Shown here piece by piece: positions 1 through 10,142 of a stretch of DNA of 64,000 nucleotides. The stretch is taken from the NCBI GenBank assembly GCA_949752735.1, contig OX457040.1, forward strand, positions 4,865,870 to 4,929,869, in the 5' to 3' direction. The position numbers were made by a program, and so were the translations under genes. The first letter of the stretch is position 1, and the number at the start of each line of letters is the position of its first letter. The notes under the pieces are model-generated. The model did not search any database. It had not been told where the DNA came from and saw nothing but the letters and a program-made list of their open reading frames with translations. This stretch comes from Lumbricus terrestris (taxonomy: Eukaryota; Annelida; Clitellata; Crassiclitellata; Lumbricidae).

Positions 1-240
1 CTTTCATTGTTTCGGATCCTAGTCCACATTTTGGAACATATGACATGCTCCATGTTCCATGCTCCATGTTCCATGCCTCATGTTCCAACATTACCCAAAA
101 AACTGTTAAATATGGGAATTATAGGTAAAACATAGGCCTATAATTGGATAGTGAATTTCTTATCGAATAGATCAATAGAACATTTCAAGTCATAGTTGGT
201 GCCTCTTTTTCTGAAAAATTTATCTTAGAAAACGGTACTC

Positions 241-1075
241 CTTAAGGGTCAATTATATAACCCCTATTATTTCTTATAATGATAAATGACATACCTATGG
301 AGATAGATGGAGTAGAAATGACCTTGTTTGCTGAAGACAGCTCCATTTATGCCAGCCATTGCAACCAAAATAAATTACAACAAATAATTCAGTTGTCATT
401 GGATGCAATCGATGCTTGGTGCAAAAGGAATGGTTTTAAAATCTCTATCAGCAAACCATATGAGTTTTGTTTACTAAGAAAGGCAGGATAGCAAACATTA
501 ACGTAAAAGTTGGGAATGAACCCATAAAAATTGAAAAAAAAACAGCTAAATTGCTCGGAATAATTTTTATCATAGGCTATCATGGAAACCACATATACAA
601 TATGTTATTAACAAATGTAAGAATCGGATGAATCTTACGAGAGCAGTATCTGGACACCACTGGGGAGCTTCGAAGAAGCCTTAGTTCACATCTACCTGGC
701 CGTTATTATATCAGTCATCGACTATGGCGATGTAGCTTATTCTTGAGCACCTAAATCGCATTTAGATAAGTTATCATCACTTCAGACTGAGGCGCTAAGA
801 TTGTGCTATGGTGCTGCCAAAGGTACTGCTTATTTGGCACTTCAAAATGAATGTGGTGAAATGCCCCTGGGAATGAAAAGATTACAAAATTCCCTAAAAT
901 GTGGTAAACAGATCTTGGGAAATTGCAATCATCCGCTCAGATCTGCTTACCAGCCACATTGGACAAATGAAACAGAATTCGAAACAGAATCCACGTATAT
1001 GAGAACTCATACCTTTTTCTCTTCCATTAATCTCCCTTTTCAATCTCCCACCTTTCCTGCAACTCCGCATGGCTA
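241..1075 (+). pseudogene. Non-LTR retrotransposon reverse-transcriptase remnant
   Basis: Degenerate RT of a LINE, read in several frames. From about 279 it reads INDIPMEIDGVEMTLFAEDSS, which is the RT palm motif region. The catalytic FADD-type box has become FAED. This is followed by LDAIDAWCKRNGFKIS, a typical thumb-side helix region. After frameshifts, a second block near 620-1000 reads AVIISVIDYGDVAYS and LDKLSSLQTEALRLCYGA, which matches the Jockey/CR1-like RT connection region. No intact ORF, endonuclease or 3' tail is visible, so this is an old fragment. Clade assignment is uncertain. Confidence 0.85.
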
Positions 1076-1079
1076 AATA

Positions 1080-2205
1080 ATGATATTAACGTTGATATCA
1101 CTCTTCACAAAGAAATAAGTATGAAAATATGACCGACAATCGTGAGCTTTTAAATCTTGTATCATTAGAACATAATATTATAAACAAATACCCTACTTGA
1201 CTATATTTATCTCATGTAAACATCACTATTTACAGTATAAAATTCCCTCATTGTGAAGGTATGTAATCAGAAGTAATCATTATTTTGCTGTTTGACCGTT
1301 GATGGAACCTTGCTTATTTCACACTCTACTTTACAGTTGCAATAAAGTGTCTCATTGCTCGTTGTAGCCGAATTTCTTCTTAAACCGCGTGACATTCTCA
1401 GGTAAGCTTATATAATTGGAAATGTGTGTGGAAAGGAAGAGAGCGGCGTTCAATATCTTTATGTTGACAGAGTCATTGATGGTCACTAAATAACGTTGAA
1501 CTTAAACACCTCTAACAAATTCTAATTTTGGAAATAAGTACATTGATCAAGTTTTCTAGTAGATTTACAAGACAGAAATAGCTACCATGTCGCCTACCAT
1601 TATTTTAGTATTTGCCGTTCGCGCTAAGGCAGCGCACAACATCTTCATCAGCAACATCAGAGCGGACAGTCCGCCCGGAAAATCAGTTATTCTGCAATTA
1701 TCTACGATTGAGAATTTCTCTGAAAAAAATTAATACATAAATTTTCTGGCATGAAATTTTTGAGGATCTTTTTAGGTCATCCGATTAAAATTTGCTATGT
1801 TTTCCCGATAAAAATTTGTCTGAATATCTTTTCAGTCTTATGGTCCAAAAAATAAAAGTTTTGGTCCAAATTCACATTAACAATTGTTATTAACAAACTT
1901 TTCTCGAATTTGTTCATGTGTTTTGTGCATTTTTGCCTAAAGATATCAATTTTTCGTAAAAAAGTCGGAAAAATCGCTGTGAGAAAAAAGCTAGATCCTG
2001 ACTAAAAAAACCATAGGAACCTAGACAAGACCGAAAAACCTAGATCCAGGTGGGAAAAGTTATGAGTGTCAACCGTCGTTGGTGTCAACCATGGAGCTGC
2101 TGATTGAAAAATTAATAGGTCGACGGCTAGTAATAGCCGATGTTATCTAGTTTTCTAAGGTGTCTAAATAGATAGAAATTTTCGGGACTTGTTCCGCACA
2201 ACGTC
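1080..2205. other. AT-rich stretch, nothing recognised
   Basis: No open frame of interest, tandem repeat or clear transposon end was recognised here. Between about 1610 and 2210 there are paired words (gcgctaag..gcgcacaac and gttccgcacaac..ggtgcgcc) that could be remnants of a MITE, but no convincing terminal repeats or target duplication could be drawn. Confidence 0.4.
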
Positions 2206-2745
2206 GTTTGGTGCGCCTACCTTGAATTTTAACTCACTTTTTTTTAGATATGTCATATAATGAATCAAATCAATCGATCCAGCTTCTACTCGGGCAACAA
2301 TTTGTTTAATCAATTCCGCTCATATTCAGGTAGCAATTATTTTCATTAAATCACTTTTATTTAATTAAAAATTATTTTCATCAACCCCATTTCTACTTTG
2401 GAATGTGTACTTTTATTCACTTCAGCTTCCATTAGCGCAAACATTCCTTTAATCAATCCGGCTTCTACTTGAGCAACAACTATTTTTCAATTAATCCAAC
2501 GTCTATTTAAATGACAATATTATATTTCAGCAATCCACCTCCAATATCAGCAAGAATCTTTTCATCGATTGCGCTCCTAAGTCCTATTTAATGAAAACTT
2601 ATTTATTTTTCTTCTGACTTCATTCAACTTAGAGAGAATTCTTTTCGTCAACGCTAAGCACATGCAGTGTCGAAAAATTTAATCCGCTAACGCGCTATAT
2701 TACCCATATTGTAAGATGCGGTGAATTAAATTTGCATGCAAAATT
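2206..2745. repeat. Degenerate tandem repeat, relative of the 30.46-kb MITE
   Basis: Several loosely repeated units contain words such as TTAATCAATCCGGCTTCTAC and GAGCAACAA. The left edge (about 2212) reads GAATTTTAACTCACTTTTTT, close to the terminal repeat of the element at 30455-30856. The opposite edge near 2720 reads GGTGAATTAAATT. The interior repeat words are the reverse complement of those inside the 30.46-kb element (GAAGCTGGATTGAT). I read this as an older, diverged copy of the same family. Confidence 0.5.
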
Positions 2746-2984
2746 GTATATAATGAGTTCCAGTGCTGTATATGTTGTGAATTAACCGACAAGTAACCGA
2801 ATTTAATGTTGAAAATTGTTATGGACTCTACAACTATGACCATTCGTCCGTGGGACGAATACTCCCAAGACCAATCGTCCGTATACGCCTACACCACGGC
2901 TGATGCCTTTCGTTACCATTCAACAATCGTTGCAGCTGAAACACTTTAAAATAATAATTATTATGGCAATTACGGCAAGTAACA

Positions 2985-3025
2985 CACCTCTAAAGCGCCT
3001 AAATAAACAGTTATGTAGCCTATAT
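2985..3025 (-). promoter_or_regulatory. Weak copy of the GGTGT motif
   Basis: Reads TTTAGAGGTGTGTT on the minus strand, but there is no good TATA box 30 bp upstream. It is listed only as a degenerate member of the dispersed family. Confidence 0.25.
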
Positions 3026-3429
3026 ACGCCAATCTCAAAATTAATATCACATTCGTAGGTGTTTACGAAGCTGAAGATTATAGTCCTTCAAATCGTTTTA
3101 ACAATTCAATCAAGGACTCAAGGCTGATCATTTTGTTAACGCAGACAAAACAATATCCCGCTTTTGTGACGCTGAGAGGTGACTCTCACGCAGTGAGGAA
3201 CATTATTGAGCATGTACAAGAAAAGGGAATTACTGTAATTAAAATCGACGCCTTCGTCCGTAATTAAAAAAGTGAAGGAAGCGAACATTTTCGTGAGCAT
3301 ATCTCGATGTCTTTAAATAACATTATGGTTCATTACTAACAGCGGTTTCGTTCTAAAAGTGATCTGTGTTTTACTCATGTGGTGCCAGTCCAAATATTGG
3401 ATAAATTGGAAGGTTGACGTTAATATTAT

Positions 3430-3815
3430 TAAAAAAATTTCATTCATTCATTCGAGTATTTTCATAGCGTCTCTTCAAGGAAACTACTCAGAGGCGCTTC
3501 CAACTCCAGTACGGACAAAGAGAATAGGTTTTACATGTAAGTGCTTATAGATTGTGTCAGAGAGTGATCTAGGGAACAGGCGCAGCTCAAGTGGGAAGGC
3601 ATTCCATACCACTGGGTCAACCACAGAAAAAGCACGATTCTGCATGATGGAGGTACTAGCAAACGGGACAAAGAGTACTTCCCTATCAGCCGAGCGTAGG
3701 GACCGACCAGTCCGAGCACTTAACACAGGCCGACAAAGATCGAGTAGGTATGACATATGTTTTGTGTGAGCAGAATATTTTGCTTTCAGGTTAACAATAC
3801 TTGCACCTACCAAAC
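3430..3815 (-). mobile_element. L2/CR1-like LINE 3' end (RT C-terminus)
   Basis: Minus-strand reading frame ends in the family's characteristic C-terminus. It reads RTGRSLRSADREVLFVPF, then IMQNRAFSVVDPVVWNAFPL, and stops after RTGVGSASE. The W-N-x-(L/F)-P-L-E-L-R signature marks the end of ORF2 in CR1/L2-type non-LTR elements. The expected 3' tail follows (GCGCTATxAA in other copies, here gagcctc..gacgctatgaaaatac), with short attc/gaat repeats at 3445-3460. It is 5'-truncated at about 3815. The same tail recurs in at least eleven other places in the window. Confidence 0.85.
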
Positions 3816-4684
3816 ACTCGATTCACGTCGTCGTGTAACATCGAGGACCGTTGACGACAATTTGATTATGAAGCCTAAAAATAAAACAAATCAGTGACAA
3901 TAAATTCATTTCGCCACAAAGACACCATTATGCAAATCTTGCAAATCATTGGCGTTTAGTGTTTGTCGCCATGGGTTCCAAGGTAATGGCTGGGAATGGT
4001 GGATCCAGATTTGACGAGGGTTTATGGCATTTTGCAGCAAGGCAATGGCTCTTGACATGACTAGTAGGCCTATATATTATATAAACAAATTTAAAGGTGT
4101 AGAATTGACAGGCAACCAAAGACGAGTTCTCAAAATAAACATTCTGAGAACCCATCAACTAGATCTGGATGCTGTCTCTGTTGTATGGTGATGAAGATTT
4201 GATCCAAGGGAAAGACAAAACATCTGAGGAGGAACTGAAGAAGCACCTCTCAAAGAAACATATCGACAGCTAAAGAACAGCATGAGAGAGATAGTGAGAG
4301 TGACAGACAGAAGCATTTAGACGAATGGATAGAGATAAAGCGAGACTTAGAAACATGGACACAACTATATAATAGGCACCCATCCACGTATTTGTACTTT
4401 TCTCTGAGATCTTTTCGTCTTGAGAGAACTGTATCTGGAATTTACTGGTAAGAACAATAGGAAATAAAAAATAAACAAAGGAGACCTTTGCTAGCAACAA
4501 CTTTGCCCTGTTTAGAAAATTAATTATAATCAACTATCGGCAAAAAAACCACAATGAAAAATATTGTACATCACTCAAATATCCGTTATTTTCAAAACAC
4601 CTTTTAATCAGCGTAATCTGATATTAGATATAATATGTAACTGAAAAATATGTTGTTTTTTGAATCGTCTACATAATTATAGAC

Positions 4685-5385
4685 AACTAGCTGTACCCTG
4701 CCACGCGTTGCTGTGGCTGAAAAGACTCTCCCTCCCACCCTCCCTCCCTACCTTCCTTCCCCTGCCTCCCCATCCCTCCTCTACCCTTCCCCTGCCTCAC
4801 ACCCTCCCTCCCGTTTCCTCCATCACTCCCCTCGCTCCCTCCTTCCCCTCCTTTTTCTCCCTCCCCTCCCTCTTTCTTCCGCTCCCTCCCTTCCCTTCCT
4901 CACTCACTCACCCCTCTCTTCCTCTCCTTTGTCCCTCCGTCCTCCGTCCCTCCCCGTCCGTTGTCCGTCCGTTGTCCGTCCGTAAAACTTTCCGAGATCC
5001 TTAATTGATTTTGTAAAAACCGACATTTACATACATTCGCTATAAACAGACGCGCAGATTGCGCTTTTTTTACAAAGAAGCTTATAAAAACCCGCTCTTT
5101 TTGTTGTATGAAAATTTCAAAGCAATAGGTGAATAAGTTTCCGAGATAGTTGATTTTGTAGAAAGCTATAAATGCGCTATAAAAGGCCGCACGTTATAAA
5201 AAGGCCGCATTGTAAGCAACGTGGGATGGAAATTGAAATCGGAATCGCTGGAGTGGAATTAAAAGTTGTGTTTTTTGGTCGTAAGGATTGCGCTTTTTCC
5301 CAAAAACCAGCTTTTCTTCGAATGGAACGGTTTGCGAAAATTTTCAAAACAATCGGTCAAGAACTTTCCGAGATCCGAGGTAACA
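4685..5385 (+). repeat. Interspersed-repeat tail with polypyrimidine tract
   Basis: Begins ACTAGCTGTACCCTGCCACG, a head seen in many animal interspersed repeats. It passes through about 270 bp of CCCTCC/CTTCC polypyrimidine (4725-4990, ending in TCCGTCCGTTG repeats). It then continues into two diverged copies of a unit containing GAACTTTCCGAGATCC and GCGCTATAAA (4990-5385). Apparent proline/serine ORFs here are low-complexity artefacts. The family is not named with certainty. Confidence 0.5.
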
Positions 5386-5390
5386 AACAG

Positions 5391-5642
5391 CAGCGGCGCC
5401 CGCAGACGTACGCACATAGGTAAGTGCGTACAGCGCGATGACCCAAAAGGTATGTTTTTGGGAAATTCTAGATTAATGACTAAAAAAAAGGTCATTAGTT
5501 TTTTTGGCGGATAGAAAAGGTATGTTTTGGGGAAATTCTAGGTTGATCAGTTTTTTCGGCGGCCTAACGAAAATGTTTCCCTGTTCGCCCCTCCATCGAA
5601 AATTTCTGTGCGTACAAGAAAAAAATCCTGCGGGCGCCGCTG
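5391..5642. mobile_element. hAT-type MITE, short form (CAGCGGCGCC ends)
   Basis: Terminal inverted repeats are CAGCGGCGCCCGCAG at the left and its complement CTGCGGGCGCCGCTG at the right. They are flanked by a perfect 8-bp target duplication ACAAACAG (5383-5390 and 5643-5650). The CAG-start TIR and 8-bp duplication are hallmarks of hAT transposons. There is no transposase. The interior holds two or three units of the GACTAAAAAA..GTCATTAG type, which the sibling at 37171-38428 has amplified to 16 units. Confidence 0.93.
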
Positions 5643-5807
5643 ACAAACAGTAACGTTTTACATTTTTATTTATATAGATGCGCCAATGCCATAAGATAGT
5701 ATTTCAATCTAAGCTAATCCTTTAACGCTTAGTGATGATGTAGGCGTCTGGAGTCAGCTACGGCGCAAGGATGCATGCCACACGGAAGCAATGAACATCG
5801 TTAGTGG

Positions 5808-5850
5808 ATGAAAAATATAAAAAACGATGTGAATACCGTTTTAAAGGTGT
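5808..5850 (+). promoter_or_regulatory. TATA + TTTTAAAGGTGT motif
   Basis: TATAAAAAAC is followed by CGTTTTAAAGGTGTTT, with 32 bp from the first T of TATA to GG. It lies just downstream of a GTCTGGAGTC-type stretch. It is a member of the dispersed core-promoter-like family described in the findings. Confidence 0.5.
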
Positions 5851-5914
5851 TTGGCAAGAATGCTTTAATTGCACCTTACATTGGAATTCTTGGAGTTGCA
5901 ATCATTCATTAATT

Positions 5915-6425
5915 CATTTCACGAATTACATAGCGTTTGATTATATAGCGCTCCTTCAAGAGACCCATTCAGAGTCGATCCCAGTCCAATCTCGGTGATA
6001 GAAATGAGTTTTAAGGATCGCATAAAACACTGACGAGTCAACCCCATTGGTAACAAGCGCATCTCCAACGGGAGACTATTCCATGCAGATGGACCTACGA
6101 CTGAGAAAGCACGACGCTGACAGGTTGAGGATCTAACACAAGGGTCCAACAGATCCCCGTTAGATACAAAGCGAAAAGCTCTGAGAGCTAAGACAACAGA
6201 TACCGGAAAGCAGAACTCACGTCATTAGACCGGAGCACAGTTGAGGAGACAACGCCAAATAAGTGCGAAATTCTGTACTATAGGTGCGCTGTGAAACAGG
6301 GAACCAGCGTAGTACATGTATGCCATCCATGTAAGCTTCAACAGACGTAGATTGATGGTTTCGCCCAATAAGCCGGTCTGCAGAGCGATGAACACGGTCT
6401 AGGAGGGCTGTAATTACTAGAGACA
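5915..6425 (-). mobile_element. L2/CR1-like LINE 3' end
   Basis: The minus strand encodes VSQRTYSTEFRTYLALS, then after a frameshift DPCVRSSTCQRRAFSVVGPS and AWNSLPLEMRLLP. It ends near DWTGIDSE and the tail GCGCTATATAATC. This is the RT connection region plus the C-terminus. The most upstream recognisable part (about 6420) reads VHRSADRLIG, again typical of the family. At least two frame breaks and stops make it a pseudogene. ATTCATTAATTC repeats follow the 3' end. Confidence 0.85.
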
Positions 6426-6567
6426 ACTGATCATAACCGTTATTGTCCAATATTCGAGTAGTATCCTCCCAAATATTGCATTTCATATACCAGTATTTTG
6501 TCATGAACCACCTTTTTAATTGCCCATATATCACATGCATATTAGCTGTGCTAAACACACGCGTTCC

Positions 6568-6696
6568 TAACTCCGCCACTGGTCGCACTCTGCCAGTGCC
6601 AGTGCCAGTCCCAAGCCTGGATAAAGAAGGATGGCGTCGCTATTGGTCTTTGTTACCACACAGTGATGTTAAACTGCAACTACTACAGTGCTACCG
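6568..6696 (+). repeat. A/R box, complete copy
   Basis: A well preserved copy of a dispersed module of about 110 bp. In order it reads AACTCCGCCACTGG, GCCAGTGCCAGTCCCAAG, CCTGGATAAAGAAGGA, GGCGTCGCTATTGGTCTTTG and CCACACAGTGATGTTAAACT. Other near-complete copies lie at 56392, 57591 and 61606. The function is unknown. It often lies within about 100-250 bp of a TATA/GGTGT motif. Confidence 0.75.
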
Positions 6697-7229
6697 ATCT
6701 TAACATGCTTAATTTAGTCTTGGAACTAATTTGTTTTGTCTTCCATATCTTATTTAGACTTCCTATGCTATCCATCGTCTCTTGTTTCTTGTTAAGTTTC
6801 GAACTCCTCTCAATGCAAATATAAGTGTTTATATTATATAATATCTTTATCGTTATTATCTAAAGATATCTAAAGACTAATTCGTTGAACTCATAATATT
6901 ATCATAATTATCTATTTAATTTATGATGCTGTATTCATCGCGGTGGAATAGATTTACTCTAAAATTTAATTAGATATTTTGATTGCCAAAGAAATCCTGA
7001 GACACCGATCGAAGCGAAGTGATCGCATTTATATTAACTAGAAGATGAGAGAAGGTTTACGACATCATCCGCCGAAGCCGTCCCATAACGTTACTGAACA
7101 ATCACTTTGGACACCTTAATATTTGAATACAATTGGGTTAGAAATAAATTCTGTAGCGTTGTTTCAACAATATCACCTCACCAAAAGTGAAACTGACTGC
7201 AAAAAATCTGTCAGACGCTCGATAGATTT

Positions 7230-7830
7230 GGAAGAGAAGAATGGCTTCGCACTAGTAGAAATCTCTTACTATTGACACTAGTGTCACAATACTATCGAGA
7301 AATGTGCCAATCAACACCTTGCGTTTCGCCGATGAAATAGAATTGGTTGCCGAGGAACTGGATCATCTACAAAGTGCAGAGCAGAAATAAAACGCTCAAA
7401 ATCAATGCGGAAATTAAAAGGCAATGACTACCAGGCAATAACATGAGAGTTTGGAGCTGAATCTGTCATGGAGTCGCCGAAGCAAGTCACATAGTTTGCG
7501 CATCTATGAGGATTATTAACAGCGGATGACCAATGCACGTAGGTTAAAAAACGTAGAATGAGACTGGTATTAGCAACGTTTGGAAGACTTAACAAGATGT
7601 GGAAATCAAACAGCATATCGATAAAACCAAGGCAAAGCTGTACAAAGCCTTTGTAATCCAAAGCCGTTGTATGGATCAGAATGTTTGTGTTTGCATAATT
7701 AGGATGAACGTAGACTGCTGGTAGCGGAGAATGAGCTAAGAAGCATACATGGTAAATCCAGAAGAGATAGGATGCGCAACGAGATGACCTCCGAGGATCT
7801 GAGACAATGAAATGGACCATTTTATTTATG
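7230..7830 (+). pseudogene. Degenerate RT of a different LINE
   Basis: Plus-strand fragments read VPINTLRFADEIELVAEELD (RT catalytic box FADD changed to FADE). About 250 bp later comes RMRLVLATFGRLNKMWKSNS, followed by ISIKPRQSCTKPL and a degenerate WIRMF. This order (FADD box, then the 'GRLNKIW..ISIKTKxxLYKAL' type segment) is typical of RTE/craniata-like non-LTR elements. It is distinct from the L2-like family in this window. Multiple frameshifts are present. It ends close to a TATA/GGTGT motif at 7825. Confidence 0.75.
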
Positions 7831-7860
7831 AAGTCGTCTTAAACGTTTTAAGGGTGTCTA
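7825..7860 (+). promoter_or_regulatory. TATA-like + TTTTAAGGGTGTCTA motif
   Basis: TTTATGAAG lies 30 bp before GG in CGTTTTAAGGGTGTCTAG. The core is good and the TATA box weak. Confidence 0.45.
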
Positions 7861-8162
7861 GTAATAAAGGTCGCTGTGTCGTCTGTGATATGAAACGGTG
7901 GCGTTAAAGTCATAGGCGGAGACCTGGTCCGAACTTTGGGGGGGACGGACGAGCGGCCGAATGACGATCGCCGAGGCACAATGCGCCTCGCAGGGGAGGG
8001 TTTGTGCAGAAAAAAAGGACCCAAAACTTCGAAAAAGTTTGATTTTCAGCACCACAATGGTAGCATTTCAGGTAGTCATATTGACAAATTTCCTCGTAAT
8101 TTTAGTGCTTATAGTCTTTGTTTAAGACTTCAAAAGTGTTCCCGCCAATGTCGAAAAGCTTT

Positions 8163-8905
8163 GAATTGATAATTGTTTAGTAAAGTTAAAAGAGGTGTGT
8201 AAGAGACATCCCAATTATAATTCTCTGTTTAAAAATAATAGTTAACTTGTCTGATGATATAAGTTTAGTAATATTAAAAGAGGTGTGTAAGAGACATCTC
8301 CTATTGGAATTCTCTGTTAAAAAATAATAGTTAATTTGCTTGATGATAATAGTTCAGTAAATTTAAAAGAGGTGTGTAAGAAACATCTCCAATTGGAATT
8401 CTCAGTTTAAAAATAATAGTTAACTTGTCTGATGATATAAGTTTAGTAAAATTAAAAGATGTGTGTAAGAGACATCTCCAATTGGAATTCTTGGTTTATA
8501 ACAAAAATAATACTTAACTTGTTTGATGAAAATAGTTTAATAAAGTTAAACGAGGTGTGTAATAGACATCTCCAATTGGAATTCTATGTTTAAAAAATAA
8601 TAGTTAACTTGTTTGATGACAATAGTTTAGTAAAATTAAAAGAGGTGTGTAAGAGACATCTCCTATTGGAATTCTCTGTTAAAAAATAATAGTTAATTTG
8701 CTTGATGATAATAGTTCAGTAAATTTAAAAGAGGTGTGTAAGAGACATCTCCAATTGGAATTCTTTGTTAAAAGAAAATTGTTAATTTGCTTGAAGATAA
8801 GTTCAGCAAAGTTAAAAGAGGTGTGTAAGAAACATCTCTAATTGGAATTCTCTGTTTAAAAAAATAATAGTTAACTTGTTTGATGAAAATAGTTTAGTAA
8901 TTATA
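8163..8905 (+). repeat. Tandem array, 8 units of about 89 bp
   Basis: The word AGAGGTGTGTAAGAGACATC recurs at about 8192, 8281, 8371, 8459, 8553, 8643, 8732 and 8819. Each unit also contains CCAATTGGAATTCTC, TAATAGTTAACTTG and GATGATAATAGTTTAGTAA. Each unit thus contains a copy of the AAAAGAGGTGTG core motif, with a TATA-like GATATAAG/GATAATAG 26-28 bp upstream. The last unit merges into the LINE 3' end that follows. Confidence 0.92.
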
Positions 8906-9045
8906 TTACATTTAACTTGGGATATTAAATCGTACGTCTTTATTACCTATTGTTAATCCGATGTATAATAACGATGTTCTATGTCCCATTGTTCATTTTC
9001 AAGAGGAGTAATAAACAAAATACTTACTTACTAACTTACTTACTT
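8870..9045 (+). mobile_element. 3' end of the second LINE family
   Basis: Shares its sequence with the reverse complement of 23889-24060. Common parts are GTTAACTTGTTTGA, AGTTTAGTAATTATATTA, GATGTTCTATGTCCCATTG, and GGAGTAATAAACAAAATACT ending in CTTACTTACT repeats. At 24 kb the same tail follows a recognisable RT C-terminus, so this is a tail-only copy. Its first 30 bp are also part of each unit of the preceding array. Confidence 0.8.
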
Positions 9046-9179
9046 TCCATATTATTCCCAATGTCCAACTAGAGGGTTGATTCTAGCCGGAAGGAAACCT
9101 GAGGGGAATGTAGCAGAAGCCCGATAATGACGTTGTGGCGTTATTTATTATTATTAATCAGAAGTTTAACGACATCTTA

Positions 9180-9500
9180 TAGCTACAAAGGCTGTTGACG
9201 TCTTTAAAGATTTTTAACTGTGCATTCCACTTTTTTCTCCTCACATTTTTTAAGTAGTAAGATTGGTATATCATTCGTTATACACGCAATCAGCGTATGC
9301 TCAGTTGTTTCAGGCAATTGGCATTTAGAACACAGGTCTGTTGTGCTTTTACCTAACACTTGCAGCCAAGTGTTATTAAGAACTTGCCACAATCCTAAGT
9401 TGGGGAATTTGAACTTCTCTTTTCCTGATGGAGTCCATAAATTTTATATAAGTTGTGACGTTGGGTGTTGGCAAGGTTTTTATAATAACCGGTAATATGT
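9180..9500 (-). pseudogene. Broken RT C-terminus with Cys/His motif
   Basis: Minus-strand frame reads LWQVLNNTWLQVLGKSTTDL, then CSKCQLPETTEHTLIAC. The C-x2-C-x8-H-x4-C arrangement resembles the small Cys/His motif at the C-terminus of some non-LTR RTs. There is no RT palm upstream in frame. It is inside the hAT element at 7911-9777. This is a fragment only. Confidence 0.6.
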
Positions 9501-10019
9501 TAAAAGAGGTATCTTATCCACACAGTATTATGTTCGCAAACTATTCAACGTTGGACTAAATAACTATTGGTTAGAGCCGGATTGCCCGGGAATTCATATC
9601 ATTAGAAATATGAACTTCATCTGCAAAAGTTTTCTTTCCCTAAAACTCTACTGACGTGTTTGTGTAAATGCCCTAACGCTTAAACATTGGGGGGGGGACA
9701 AATGCATGGGCCGTCCCCCCCAACGCCTCCATTGGGGGGACCGTCCCCCCCTGTCCCCCCCTAGGTCTCCGCCAGTGGTTAAAGTGCAGCAAACCAACGA
9801 AGAACGTGCAAACCTACGATAACCTTGAGCGAATGATCTGCATTCAAGATAAATAACTGATACACACTTAATTGTTTTTTTTTATTATAATCAACTGCGA
9901 TTGTGGACTTAAGTTATCGCTTAACTTTTGAAATAATAAACTGATTATCGACTCAATTTGAAATCCACGCCTTTGTAATCGACAAGTGAGAGAATTCTAA
10001 AAAATAACCTATGGTTGGG

Positions 10020-10142
10020 CTATGATCCATCATCATCGGCATCGTCGTCGTTGCCGTCGCCATCGTCATCGTCATCGACATCGTCATCACCACCACAACC
10101 ATTACCACCACCATCTCCATCACAATCGCCATCTACATCATC
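10020..10142 (+). repeat. (CAT/CGT/CCA)n trinucleotide tract, left half
   Basis: Imperfect CAT, CGT and CCA triplets. The tract is split by the hAT element that follows and resumes at 11949-12017. His- and Ser-rich ORFs here are artefacts of the repeat. Confidence 0.9.

Larger units (their letters stand above)
7911..9777. mobile_element. hAT-type nonautonomous element with internal array
   Basis: The left end CATAGGCGGAGACCT and right end (reverse complement CACTGGCGGAGACCT) form an imperfect TIR. They are flanked by a perfect 8-bp duplication GTTAAAGT (7903-7910 and 9778-9785). G-rich runs just inside both ends (ggggggacgg and ccgtcccccc) extend the inverted symmetry. There is no hAT transposase. 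The interior holds an eight-unit array of about 89 bp per unit, a LINE 3' end and a broken RT C-terminus. The element has therefore carried or received other repeats. Confidence 0.9.

Noticed and set aside
241..1075. Retroviral or pararetroviral origin of the RT fragments
   Set aside because: All RT pieces match non-LTR motif order (endonuclease, RT, C-terminal domain); no LTRs, gag-like, protease or envelope-like frames are seen.
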